This document shows, one piece after another, positions 1 to 7,559 of a stretch of 64,000 nucleotides of DNA. The stretch is from Candidatus Solirubrobacter pratensis (GTDB lineage: Bacteria > Actinomycetota > Thermoleophilia > Solirubrobacterales > Solirubrobacteraceae), in assembly GCF_000425945.1 (NCBI RefSeq), contig NZ_KE384480.1:590599-654598 (forward strand), read 5' to 3'. A model generated the notes under the pieces. It made no database searches. It was not told the origin of the DNA and was given only the letters and a program-made list of their open reading frames with translations. The position numbers and the translations under genes were made by a program. Positions within the stretch are counted from its first letter, which is position 1. Each line of letters opens with the position of its first letter.

Positions 1-34
1 GTCAAGCCGGCGCCCCTGCAGCTCGGTGGCATGA
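1..34 (+). CDS. Possible 3' end of an upstream operon gene
   Basis: One frame is open from the window edge and stops with TGA at 32-34, overlapping the ATG at 31 in the ATGA manner seen repeatedly downstream. This suggests that an upstream gene runs into the operon. Only ten codons are visible and no function can be inferred. The FHA gene's own frame is also open to the edge, so the FHA protein could instead start further upstream. Confidence 0.35.
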   Translation, partial: SSRRPCSSVA

Positions 35-978
35 CCGGCCGCTCCGCGGCCGGCGGGTTGAACCTCCGGTCGACGCTGGTCATGAGCACGATCGGCGCGC
101 TCGTCGCCGCCTTGGCGGCGTGGCTGTTGCTCGAGCTGATCACCGATGACAACGCCGCCGGTGAGCATCTCGTGCGCACCACCGCGCTGCAGTTCGGCGC
201 CGCCGGCGCGGTCTTCGGCGCGATCTATGCAGCCTGGGAGGACCTCACGAGCCGCGTGTGGGAGGCTGCGCTGCCCGCGGCGGGGATCGGCGCGGCGATC
301 GGCGCGGTGTGCGGCGCGATCTCTGGCGCGATCGCTCAGGAGCTCTACGCGTCGATCATCCGCGACATCGTCGTGCAGGCGTTGACGACGGGCGACGACA
401 TCAGCGCGACCGACTTCAAGCTGTGCGCTGCGCGTGCGCTCGCGTGGGCGATCTTCGGCGCCGGCATCGGGCTGGCCGCTGGCGCCGCCAAGCGCTCGGG
501 CCGCAAGACCGTCAACGCGCTGGTCGGCGGCACCGTCGGTGCGGCGATCGGCGGGTTTTTGTTCAACTACATCGGCGAGGCGACCGACTCAGCGACCGCG
601 TCGCGTCTGATCGGCCTGGCGGTTGTCGGGTTGGCGATGGGCGCGGCGATCGGCCTGGTGGAGACGGCGCGCCGGCAGGCGTGGATCAAGCTGGTCTCCG
701 GCGGGATGGCCGGCAAGGAGTTCATTCTCTATCACGCCAACACGATCGTCGGTTCCAGCCCGAAGGCGCAGATCACGCTCATCAAGGACCCGGCGGTCGC
801 GCCGATGCACTTCCGTATCGACGAGCAAGGCCCGCGCCGCGCGTTGACTGCCTTCGACGGCTGCCCGGTCTCGATCAACGGCACTCCGGTGACGTCGCAC
901 TGGCTGCGCGACGGCGACATGGTCCAGGTTGGGGGCACCGCGTTCGCCTACTCCGAGCGGACTGTCGCTGGCGTATGA
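31..978 (+). CDS. Polytopic membrane protein with C-terminal FHA-like domain
   Basis: The 315-residue protein has several Gly/Ala-rich hydrophobic segments between about residues 15 and 215 that look like glycine-zipper transmembrane helices. A C-terminal region (about 228-310) has the spacing of a FHA fold, which binds phosphothreonine peptides. The usual Gly-Arg of FHA is Gly-Ser here (IVGSSPKAQ), the conserved His is kept (APMHFRI), and an ING turn follows, so phosphopeptide binding is uncertain. The stop overlaps the E2 start by four bases (ATGA), so it belongs to the ubiquitin-like operon. A membrane scaffold recruiting phosphorylated partners is inference. The frame is open to the window edge, so the start could lie upstream of 31. 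Confidence 0.75.
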   Translation: MTGRSAAGGLNLRSTLVMSTIGALVAALAAWLLLELITDDNAAGEHLVRTTALQFGAAGAVFGAIYAAWEDLTSRVWEAALPAAGIGAAIGAVCGAISGAIAQELYASIIRDIVVQALTTGDDISATDFKLCAARALAWAIFGAGIGLAAGAAKRSGRKTVNALVGGTVGAAIGGFLFNYIGEATDSATASRLIGLAVVGLAMGAAIGLVETARRQAWIKLVSGGMAGKEFILYHANTIVGSSPKAQITLIKDPAVAPMHFRIDEQGPRRALTAFDGCPVSINGTPVTSHWLRDGDMVQVGGTAFAYSERTVAGV

Positions 979-1445
979 CGCCGCGCGAGCGGCGCCTTGT
1001 CGTCGACCATCACGAGCTGCGCGAGCTGGAGGCCTCCGGCGTGGTCGCGGTGACGGCGTCCGGGTCGCCGCCGGAGTGCTACAGCGTCCGCTTCACGGCG
1101 CCCGGCCTGGCCCCCGGGGAGGACGGCATACCGGTGGCGCGCGACGAGCACGAGTTCGCGGTGTACCTGCACCTGGATTATCCGCGCCGCCCGCCGGTCA
1201 TCACCTGGTGCACTCCGGTGTTCCATCCCAACCTGCTCGGGCCCGACCGCCACGGCGGGGTGTGCATCGGTTCCTGGTCGCCGTCGGAGAGCCTGCGCGA
1301 CCTCGTCGTCCGGCTCGTCGAGCTCGCCGGCTGGCGGGCTTTCGGTCTTGCGGATGCGCTGAACATCGCCGCCGCCGCGTGGGCGCGCGAGCACGCGGTC
1401 GTGCCCGACGGCGATGTGCAGAAGCTGGTGGGCGCGCATGCGTAG
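975..1445 (+). CDS. E2 ubiquitin-conjugating-like enzyme (UBC fold)
   Basis: The 156-residue protein matches the E2 core. YP-x2-PP occurs at residues 69-74, HPN at 84-86 and the catalytic cysteine at C97 in GGVCIGSW. A leucine-rich helix and an N-x2-A segment follow, as in eukaryotic UBC proteins. E2s take the ubiquitin-like protein from the E1 as a Cys thioester and pass it to a target lysine. All hallmark residues are present, so the enzyme is probably active. The start is fixed by the ATGA overlap with the FHA gene, and its end overlaps the protease start by eight bases. In the operon it would pair with the E1 at 2580 and the RING-like protein at 4833. Confidence 0.92.
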   Translation: MTPRERRLVVDHHELRELEASGVVAVTASGSPPECYSVRFTAPGLAPGEDGIPVARDEHEFAVYLHLDYPRRPPVITWCTPVFHPNLLGPDRHGGVCIGSWSPSESLRDLVVRLVELAGWRAFGLADALNIAAAAWAREHAVVPDGDVQKLVGAHA

Positions 1446-2301
1446 CGCCGCGCTTGCGGGCGCGCTCGCGGGACTGGCCGCGGTGTCGGCCGCGGCGCCC
1501 GTTCGCGCGGTCGCGGGGCAGTCGACGCCGATCGAGACATCCGCGGTGCGCGTGGTCACCGTCCTGGCCGGCGAGGCGCAGGGCGCCGCGTTCGCCTACG
1601 GCAAGCCGGGGCGGCTGCTCACCAACGCGCACGTCGTCGGCACGGCACGCACGGTGCAGCTGTTGACCGACGGCGGCCGGCGCGCCGACGGCACCGTCGT
1701 CGCCGTCGACCGTCGCGACGACCTCGCGCTTATCGACTCCCGGACGATGAAGCTGCGGCCGATCGCGGTGCGCGCCGAACGCGCCCACGTGGGGGAGTCG
1801 GTGTACGCCGTCGGGTCGCCGTTGGGCCTGGAGGGGTCGGTGTCGCGCGGGATCGTCTCGGCGGTTCGCGTTGGCGACGGCGGGCGGCTGCAGACCGACG
1901 CCGCCGTCAATCCAGGTAACTCCGGCGGGCCGCTTCTGGACCGTCGCGGCCGCGTCCTCGGCGTCACCACCAGCATGCTCACAGAGGCCCGCGGCATCGC
2001 GTTTGCCGTTCCAATCGCGCGTGCCGCCACGCTGCGCCCCGGTCACGTCGTCGCCGCAGACAGCGGCGACAACACCGGCTGGATCACCTACGCGGCCGTC
2101 GGCCTCGCCGTCCTGTTGCTGGCCGCCGCGACCGTGCTGGCGCTCCTCCGCCGCCGGCGTGTGCGCGCCCGCACCGTCCGGCTGCGCCAGCGCGCATCGA
2201 AGGCGGCCACCACGAACCTCGCCGCGCCGGTGTCCGTGTTCGACCCCGAGCCGACGGTCCGCCTGAGGCCCCGCGACACCACCCACACCCCGACCGACTA
2301 G
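1438..2301 (+). CDS. Membrane-anchored trypsin-like (HtrA-type) serine protease
   Basis: This is a 287-residue S1-family protease. It has a signal peptide (residues 1-27), a catalytic triad H65 (TNAHVVG), D95 (RRDDLALI) and S162 (NPGNSGGP), then one transmembrane helix (about 216-238) and an Arg-rich cytoplasmic tail. There is no PDZ domain, unlike DegP/HtrA. The topology puts the protease domain outside the membrane. ATG 1438 is chosen over an upstream in-frame ATG at 1414 because it starts the signal peptide and overlaps the E2 stop. Its place between E2 and the ubiquitin-like protein implies a joint function, perhaps processing a surface substrate when the cytoplasmic system is engaged; that link is inference. 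Confidence 0.9.
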   Translation: MRSAALAGALAGLAAVSAAAPVRAVAGQSTPIETSAVRVVTVLAGEAQGAAFAYGKPGRLLTNAHVVGTARTVQLLTDGGRRADGTVVAVDRRDDLALIDSRTMKLRPIAVRAERAHVGESVYAVGSPLGLEGSVSRGIVSAVRVGDGGRLQTDAAVNPGNSGGPLLDRRGRVLGVTTSMLTEARGIAFAVPIARAATLRPGHVVAADSGDNTGWITYAAVGLAVLLLAAATVLALLRRRRVRARTVRLRQRASKAATTNLAAPVSVFDPEPTVRLRPRDTTHTPTD

Positions 2302-2316
2302 GAGCCCCCGCCCGTC

Positions 2317-2577
2317 ATGGACATCACTGTCGTCGACGCCACCGGTAACAAGCGCGAGGAGGCCTCCGTCCCCGGAGACGCCGCCTCCGGGCGAATCCTC
2401 GCCAAGCTGGTCGAGCTCATGGAGCTGCCCACGACTGGCCCCGACGGGCAGCCGCTGTCCTACCGCTTCCACCACAAGCAGTCCGGGCGCCAGATCGGCG
2501 ACGGCCAGACGCTCGAGCAGGCCGGCGTCGCCGACGGCGACGTCCTTCGCCTGGTCGCAGAGATCACGGCCGGCTAG
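2317..2577 (+). CDS. Ubiquitin-like protein with exposed C-terminal glycine
   Basis: The 86-residue protein has a beta-grasp pattern resembling the YukD/EsaB ubiquitin-like family: MDITVVDATG, then a helix (AKLVELMELP), YRFHHKQSG, GQTLEQAGVADGD and LRLVAEI. It ends in Thr-Ala-Gly immediately before the stop, so the glycine is exposed without any processing. That is the requirement for adenylation by an E1. It lies directly upstream of the E1 gene (two bases apart) and downstream of E2 and protease genes. Plain YukD proteins of type VII secretion usually lack a conjugation-ready tail, so this one is likely the protein conjugated by the system. Conjugation itself is inferred from tail and context. 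Confidence 0.88.
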   Translation: MDITVVDATGNKREEASVPGDAASGRILAKLVELMELPTTGPDGQPLSYRFHHKQSGRQIGDGQTLEQAGVADGDVLRLVAEITAG

Positions 2578-2579
2578 CG

Positions 2580-3791
2580 ATGGCCGCCACCGGAGAACGC
2601 CCTGCCGACCGGCGCCTGGACGTGCGGTTGGGCGACGGCACCGACGGCCGCTACCACCGCCAGGAATTGATCTCCTGGTGGCACCAGGATCTGCTGCGCC
2701 AAGCGCGGGTCCTGGTCGTCGGCGCTGGCGCGCTGGGCAACGAGCTCGTCAAGAACCTGTGTCTGCTCGGCGTCGGCACCGTCGTTGTCTGCGACCTCGA
2801 CTCCGTCGAGAACTCCAACCTCGCGCGGTGCGTGTTCTTCCGGCCCGGCGACGACGGGCGCCCCAAGGCGCAGGTCGTCGCGCAGGCCGCCGGGCAGCTC
2901 AACGGCGACTGCCAGGTCATCGGCGTTACCGGCGACATTCGACTGACCGTCGGCGTCGGCCTGTACCGCCAGTTCGACCTCATCCTTGGCGGCCTGGACA
3001 ATCGCGAGGCGCGCCTGCACGTCAACCAGGCGTGCTGGAAGGCCGGCGTGCCGTGGATCGACGGCGCCATCGAAGGGCTTATGGGAGTAATGCGCGTGTT
3101 CAGCCCGCCGGGCTCGGCGTGTTACGAGTGCACGCTGTCTGAGCGCGACTTCGAGCTGCTCGCCGCGCGGCGCGCCTGCTCGCTGCTCACGCGCGACGAG
3201 ATGCTCGCCGGCAAGGTCCCGACTGTCGCCACGTCCTCGAGCGTGGTCGCCGCGATGCAGGTCGCCGAAGCGGTCAAGTTGCTTCACGCTGCCGAGCCGT
3301 CCGGCTACGAGTTCGCGGGCCGGGGCGTGATCTACAACGGCCAGACGCACGACCACTACACCGTCGTCTACCCGCACCGCGAGGACTGCCTGAGCCACGA
3401 CAGCTATGACCTGGAGCACGCCGCCGCCGTGGGGCGTGACGTGCCGTTCGCAGACATCCTGCACCGCGCGCTCCACGACCTCGGACGCGACGCGGTTGTC
3501 GAGCTTGAGCACGAGCTCGTCGTCGACTTCCAGTGCGGGTGTGGCCGGCGCGACACTGTGCTGCGCCCCGCGATCGCCCTGCGCGAGTCCGACGCGGCCT
3601 GTCCTGCGTGCGGAGCGCGGCGGCGCCTCACGCCGACGCACCGCGTCGACGCCGACAGTCCCGCCGCGCTGCTCGAGGCGACCCCGGACCGGGTCGGTCT
3701 TCCGGCCGGTGATGTGATCACGCTCCGCGCCGGCCTTGAGCGGACGCACCTGATCCTCGACGGCACGATCGAGGGCCTCCAGCTGCGATGA
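2580..3791 (+). CDS. E1-like ubiquitin-activating enzyme (ThiF/UBA3 type)
   Basis: This 403-residue Rossmann-fold adenylation enzyme would activate the ubiquitin-like protein with ATP and load it on cysteine. The nucleotide loop GAGALGNE is at 48-55, DLDSVENSNLARC at 72-84 and the LDN motif at 139-141. A CxxC pair (C181, C184) precedes a candidate catalytic cysteine C200 in RRACSLLTRDE, the arrangement of the UBA3 crossover loop. More cysteines (C319, C321, C341, C344) could complete a zinc site. The usual NRQ triplet is ARC. The C-terminal 120 residues may be an E2-recruiting domain. Its ATG follows the ubiquitin-like stop by two bases, and its stop overlaps the next gene (ATGA). Confidence 0.92.
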   Translation: MAATGERPADRRLDVRLGDGTDGRYHRQELISWWHQDLLRQARVLVVGAGALGNELVKNLCLLGVGTVVVCDLDSVENSNLARCVFFRPGDDGRPKAQVVAQAAGQLNGDCQVIGVTGDIRLTVGVGLYRQFDLILGGLDNREARLHVNQACWKAGVPWIDGAIEGLMGVMRVFSPPGSACYECTLSERDFELLAARRACSLLTRDEMLAGKVPTVATSSSVVAAMQVAEAVKLLHAAEPSGYEFAGRGVIYNGQTHDHYTVVYPHREDCLSHDSYDLEHAAAVGRDVPFADILHRALHDLGRDAVVELEHELVVDFQCGCGRRDTVLRPAIALRESDAACPACGARRRLTPTHRVDADSPAALLEATPDRVGLPAGDVITLRAGLERTHLILDGTIEGLQLR

Positions 3792-4039
3792 GATCGTTCC
3801 GCGCTCGCGGGCCGCTGCTGACCGGCCGCTTCTGTGGCGACCGCGGCGCCGCAGCAAGGGCCCAGGCGGCCGGCGAACGCCCGGCGCTCACGACGGCCGC
3901 GGCCACCACCCCAGCCGTCTTCGTCCACTGCGGCGTCGACTACGCGATCCTCGGAGTTGGCAGCCCGGCTCGGTTCGAGCAGATCAAGGGTCGGCTCTTG
4001 CGAAGCGCCGCCGCGCGCGCCGAGGGTGCCCGATGCTGA
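3788..4039 (+). CDS. Small uncharacterised protein of the ubiquitin-like operon
   Basis: The 83-residue protein is not recognised. Its start overlaps the E1 stop (ATGA) and its end overlaps the JAMM gene start, so it is translationally locked between two functional genes and is very likely real. The N-terminal half is Arg/Ala-rich. The C-terminal half is more protein-like (AVFVHCGVDYAILGVGS, then an amphipathic helix) and ends in Cys. It has no membrane segment. It could be an adaptor or inhibitor of the E1 or isopeptidase, but nothing in the sequence proves a role. Confidence 0.65.
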   Translation: MRSFRARGPLLTGRFCGDRGAAARAQAAGERPALTTAAATTPAVFVHCGVDYAILGVGSPARFEQIKGRLLRSAAARAEGARC

Positions 4040-4836
4040 GCGATGGCGACATCGTCGGCGCGCTCTGGATGCCCGGCGTCCGCGATGAGGTCTACGACCA
4101 CGTCTTCTCAGACCTCGCGAACGAGGTCGGCGGCTTCCTCATCGGCCGGGCCCGCAACGACGGCCGCGTCGCCGTGCGCGGCATTGTCCCAGCGCTACGC
4201 GCCGACGGCCAGACTGCCAGCCTGACGTTCACCCACGACGCCTGGGAGGACGTGCACCGCGAACTCGAGCAGCGGTTCGCGGGGGAGGAGATCGTCGGCT
4301 GGTACCACAGCCACCCCGGGTTCGGCATCTTCCTCTCCGAGCACGATCTGTTCATCCACCGCAACTTTTTCGCGGCTGCTCACCAGATCGCGTACGTCGT
4401 CGACCCGCACGCCGGCGAGGAAGGGATCTTCGCTTGGCAGCACGGCGAGGTCGTCAACGTCGGGAAGGCGGCCACGCCGCGCCCCGGCCAGCGGCCCGCC
4501 GCCGGCGACACGACTCCGGCACGCCAGGGATATCCGCCGGTGGCGATGGCGCTGCTCGTCGCCGTCGGCATTGCCCTGGGCGCCGGCGGGTGGCTGGTCC
4601 TTGGGGCCCCGGCCGATGACCCGCCGCCGCCCGCCGCGCCCGCGCAGGGCGTCCGCGGGTCGGCTCCCGGCCAGCCGGCCCGCCAGCAGACGGGCCGCGG
4701 GCGGACCACGCAGCCCGCGCAACCGACCGGGCAGCAGCCCGACCGCCCGAAGACCGTCATGCGCTGCGAACAGCACCCCGGCGACCTCCAAGTCTGCCAG
4801 CGCATGCCTGTAGAGACCCCGGAGGAGAATCCGTGA
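4033..4836 (+). CDS. JAB/MPN (JAMM) metalloprotease with membrane anchor
   Basis: The 267-residue protein has an N-terminal MPN+ domain with the full JAMM zinc signature: E31 (NEVGGFLIG) and H92-x-H94-x7-S102-x2-D105 in HSHPGFGIFLSEHD. Such enzymes cut isopeptide or C-terminal bonds of ubiquitin-like proteins. A transmembrane helix follows (about 168-192), then a Pro/Gln/Arg-rich tail with two cysteines near the end. With the MPN domain in the cytoplasm, the tail would be outside. Since the ubiquitin-like protein already ends in Gly, the likely role is removal of conjugates rather than maturation. It overlaps its neighbours on both sides (seven and four bases). Confidence 0.93.
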   Translation: MLSDGDIVGALWMPGVRDEVYDHVFSDLANEVGGFLIGRARNDGRVAVRGIVPALRADGQTASLTFTHDAWEDVHRELEQRFAGEEIVGWYHSHPGFGIFLSEHDLFIHRNFFAAAHQIAYVVDPHAGEEGIFAWQHGEVVNVGKAATPRPGQRPAAGDTTPARQGYPPVAMALLVAVGIALGAGGWLVLGAPADDPPPPAAPAQGVRGSAPGQPARQQTGRGRTTQPAQPTGQQPDRPKTVMRCEQHPGDLQVCQRMPVETPEENP

Positions 4837-6062
4837 ACACGCGACACTGCACGCAGTGCGGCCAGCCGTTCGCCGACGAGCGCGACCGTTACTGCGCCGC
4901 GTGCGGCGCGCCCGCCCCCCTCGCCGGGGGGCCGGTCAGCGTCACCGGCGCCGCTGAGTCGCCGATCGCCGTCACCGCCGCCGAGGTGGCGGGCGCAGCG
5001 CCGAGTGCCGGGCGCCGCGCCGGTGAGGAGCTCGCCGGGCGCAACTGCCCGTACTGCCGGTTTCCGTTGAAGGCTGCCGGCACGGTCCACGAGTGCCCGG
5101 CGTGCCATGCCGTGCACCACAGCGAGTGCTGGCAGGAGAACGGTGGCTGCGCGATCGCCTCTTGCGCCGCCGGTCCGGGCGCCCAGCCGACCGCGGTTCT
5201 GGGCGCGCCGGTGACGGCGACGTTTGCGACCCCGCCGCTCGCCGCCGCAGCGCTTGCACCGCCGCGACCGCCCGTCGCCGCGGCTCTCGCCGTTCCGCCA
5301 CCGCCGCCTCCGCCCGTCGCCAGGGCGTCGGGCCGGCGCGTTTCGCTCGGCGCGGTGGCGATGGTCGCGGCGCTGGTGCTCGCGCTCGGCGGGTCGGCGA
5401 CCGCGCTTGTTCTGACCACCAAGCATGCCAACCCCTCCGAGCAATCCACCGCCGACGTGTCGGGCTCCGACCCGGCGTCTGACACGTCAAGCGAGGCGGG
5501 AACGAGCGACGGCTCGGGCACCTCCGGCGACACCGGCTCGGCGTCCGACTCCGGGTCCGACACGTCCGGCACCACCGGCTCCGACTACGGGTCCGACACG
5601 TCCAGCACCGGCGGCACGGACGACAGCTCCGGCAGCAACGACTCGAGCAGCTCATATGACGATTCCTCGTCGGCCTCGAACTCGGACACCTCCACATCGG
5701 CGTCGAGAGCCAGCAGCGCGTCGCCCGAGACGAAGGTTGAGCGGGCTGTGCGCCGTCATTGGCGCTACATCGAGTCCGGCGACTACGACGCCGCGTTCGA
5801 CCTGCTCGCCCCGTCGCTTCAGGCGTCCTCCGGCGGCCAAGCCAGCTGGGTGGCTCAGCACGAGAAGGACAACCTACTGTCGGTCGACGTATCCGTTACT
5901 GCCCGCGATGTCAGCGGCTCGACCGCAATCGTCGACGTCGACACGCTGCGCACCGACGCCGAGGTGACCGGCTGCAAGGACTGGTCGGGCTACTACGAGA
6001 TGGTCAAGACCGGCGGCCGCTGGAAGATCGCCAAAGCCAAGCTGGCGCCGAGCTCGTGCTGA
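4833..6062 (+). CDS. Membrane zinc-ribbon/RING-like protein, candidate E3
   Basis: The 409-residue protein starts with a zinc ribbon (C6, C9, C21, C24). A binuclear treble-clef pattern follows at about 72-111: C72-x2-C75, C88-x2-C91, H95/H96, C99, C106, C111, matching prokaryotic RING-like domains. A Pro-rich linker, a transmembrane helix (about 171-194), a long Ser/Thr/Asp/Gly-rich stretch (about 200-295) and a compact C-terminal domain follow; the last resembles small NTF2-like folds. The zinc domains would be cytoplasmic and the C-terminal domain extracellular. Next to E1 and E2, an E3 role is likely, with the outer domain sensing the cell surface. E3 activity is inferred. It overlaps the JAMM gene by four bases. 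Confidence 0.82.
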   Translation: MNTRHCTQCGQPFADERDRYCAACGAPAPLAGGPVSVTGAAESPIAVTAAEVAGAAPSAGRRAGEELAGRNCPYCRFPLKAAGTVHECPACHAVHHSECWQENGGCAIASCAAGPGAQPTAVLGAPVTATFATPPLAAAALAPPRPPVAAALAVPPPPPPPVARASGRRVSLGAVAMVAALVLALGGSATALVLTTKHANPSEQSTADVSGSDPASDTSSEAGTSDGSGTSGDTGSASDSGSDTSGTTGSDYGSDTSSTGGTDDSSGSNDSSSSYDDSSSASNSDTSTSASRASSASPETKVERAVRRHWRYIESGDYDAAFDLLAPSLQASSGGQASWVAQHEKDNLLSVDVSVTARDVSGSTAIVDVDTLRTDAEVTGCKDWSGYYEMVKTGGRWKIAKAKLAPSSC

Positions 6063-7318
6063 ACGACTTGCGTCGCATCCCGGTCCCGGTCGCGGTGCTG
6101 ACCGTCGCTACGTCGGCGATCCTCACCGCTGGCATGCTGACCGTTGGTTCGGCTGCGCTGGCGGATGACCCGCAGCCAACGGCGGTCGGGACTGTACCCG
6201 GCGGGCCGCCGCGCGATGCCCACGCCGCCGCCGCGGCGGGCGCAAAGCGCCGTAACACCTCCGAGCCTCACAAGCGCGGAGCCGCGCCCGTCCGGACCCG
6301 TGGAGGCGAGCCCGCTACGACGAACAAGGCGATGGAGGATCAGGGCAACCGCGGCAGCTCCGGGTCCGGATCGCTGCCCGAGCTCGTCGGCCAGATGCTC
6401 ATGAGCGGTATGGACGACACGATCCCGAGTCGGGCGCTGCTCAACCGGGTGCGCCGCGGCGAGGTCGGCGGCATCATCATCATGGGCCACAACGTCAGCG
6501 ACCGGCTGCCCGCTGCGATCGACCAACTGCAGGCCGCCGCGCACGCCGGCGGGAGGCTGCCTCTGCTGATCGCGACCGATCAGGAGGGCGGCCAGGTCAA
6601 GCGGTTCGCGCTCCTGCCGCCGTCGCAGACCCCGCCGCAGATGGGCGCCGCCGGCGCTACGGCCGCCCGACGCCAAGGCCAGGCGACGGGTACCGAGCTA
6701 CGTAGGCATGGCGTCAGCGTCGACCTGGCGCCGGTCGCCGATGTCCCCGCCGGTCCAGAGGCGTTCATCAAGCGCGAAGGCCGCGCATTCGGCGCAAGCG
6801 CGGCCACGGTCGCGGAGGCGGCCGCCGCGTTCGCTGATGGCCTGGAGCGCGGCGGCGTCATCCCGGCAATCAAGCACTACCCCGGTCTGGGGACGGCAAG
6901 CCAAAACACCGATGCCGCCCCCGCGCACCTGCGCACCACGGCCGCCGAGCGCAGCGCATTCGGGCGGCTGCTCAGCGACAGCCCGCCGATGGTGATGGTC
7001 TCGAGCGCCATCTACGACGACATCGACGCGCGCCGGCCGTTCGTCCTGTCGCCGGAGGGCCTCAGCTCGCTGCGCGAGAGCTTCGGCGGCGTGATCATCA
7101 CCGACAGCCTGACGGCCCGCGCGCTCGGCGACTTCAGCGCCCCGGCGGCTATGGCTGCCGCCGCCGGAGCCGACATTCTGCTCAGCGCCGGCACGGAGGC
7201 CGAGGGAAAGGCAATGTACCGCCAGGTGCTCCACGCGGCCCGCAGCGGCCGGATCAGCCTTAGCCGCCTGCGGGACAGCAACCAGCGGATCGCCGCCCTC
7301 AAGGCGCGTCTCGGTTGA
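6056..7318 (+). CDS. Secreted GH3 glycoside hydrolase (NagZ-like)
   Basis: The 420-residue protein begins at GTG 6056, overlapping the RING-like gene by seven bases, with a hydrophobic export signal (about 8-36) and a disordered linker to about residue 100. The catalytic domain has the GH3 pattern DQEGGQV, LAPVADV, IKHYPGLG (family KH-PGHG with Gly-Leu for Gly-His) and IITDSL, whose Asp is the likely nucleophile. NagZ relatives release GlcNAc from peptidoglycan fragments; here the enzyme is exported. The altered KHYPGLG motif removes the His often used as general acid/base in NagZ, so specificity or activity may differ. It is the last gene of the operon. Confidence 0.85.
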   Translation: MLNDLRRIPVPVAVLTVATSAILTAGMLTVGSAALADDPQPTAVGTVPGGPPRDAHAAAAAGAKRRNTSEPHKRGAAPVRTRGGEPATTNKAMEDQGNRGSSGSGSLPELVGQMLMSGMDDTIPSRALLNRVRRGEVGGIIIMGHNVSDRLPAAIDQLQAAAHAGGRLPLLIATDQEGGQVKRFALLPPSQTPPQMGAAGATAARRQGQATGTELRRHGVSVDLAPVADVPAGPEAFIKREGRAFGASAATVAEAAAAFADGLERGGVIPAIKHYPGLGTASQNTDAAPAHLRTTAAERSAFGRLLSDSPPMVMVSSAIYDDIDARRPFVLSPEGLSSLRESFGGVIITDSLTARALGDFSAPAAMAAAAGADILLSAGTEAEGKAMYRQVLHAARSGRISLSRLRDSNQRIAALKARLG

Positions 7319-7559
7319 GCCGAGCGACGTCTATGACGGCACGGCGTGTGCGTCGTCCGCGAGTCTGAGCACAATGGCCGAGGCAGGCCGGTCTAGCGGT
7401 CGTCGACCTTGGTCTGCCCCGGTTTCGGTTCCTTGTGGTTGCAGCGGGTGCAAACATCAGCGTGCGCCCATACTCGTCGCGTTCATTCGGCAGGTACTTG
7501 AAGTCGCGCCCTCACGGCACACAGCGCGTCGCGTCCGCGGCGTCGGTCAAGCTCGTGGC
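7319..7559. other. Intergenic region after the ubiquitin-like operon
   Basis: No convincing gene is seen. The frame of the following gene is open here but reads as low-complexity Arg/Ser-rich sequence, and the hydrophobic N-terminus only begins at 7560. No clear terminator or promoter was identified. Confidence 0.5.

Noticed and set aside
2574..3857. Long minus-strand frame opposite the E1 gene
   Set aside because: It mirrors the E1 coding strand in high-GC DNA and has no domain; the plus strand has all E1 motifs.
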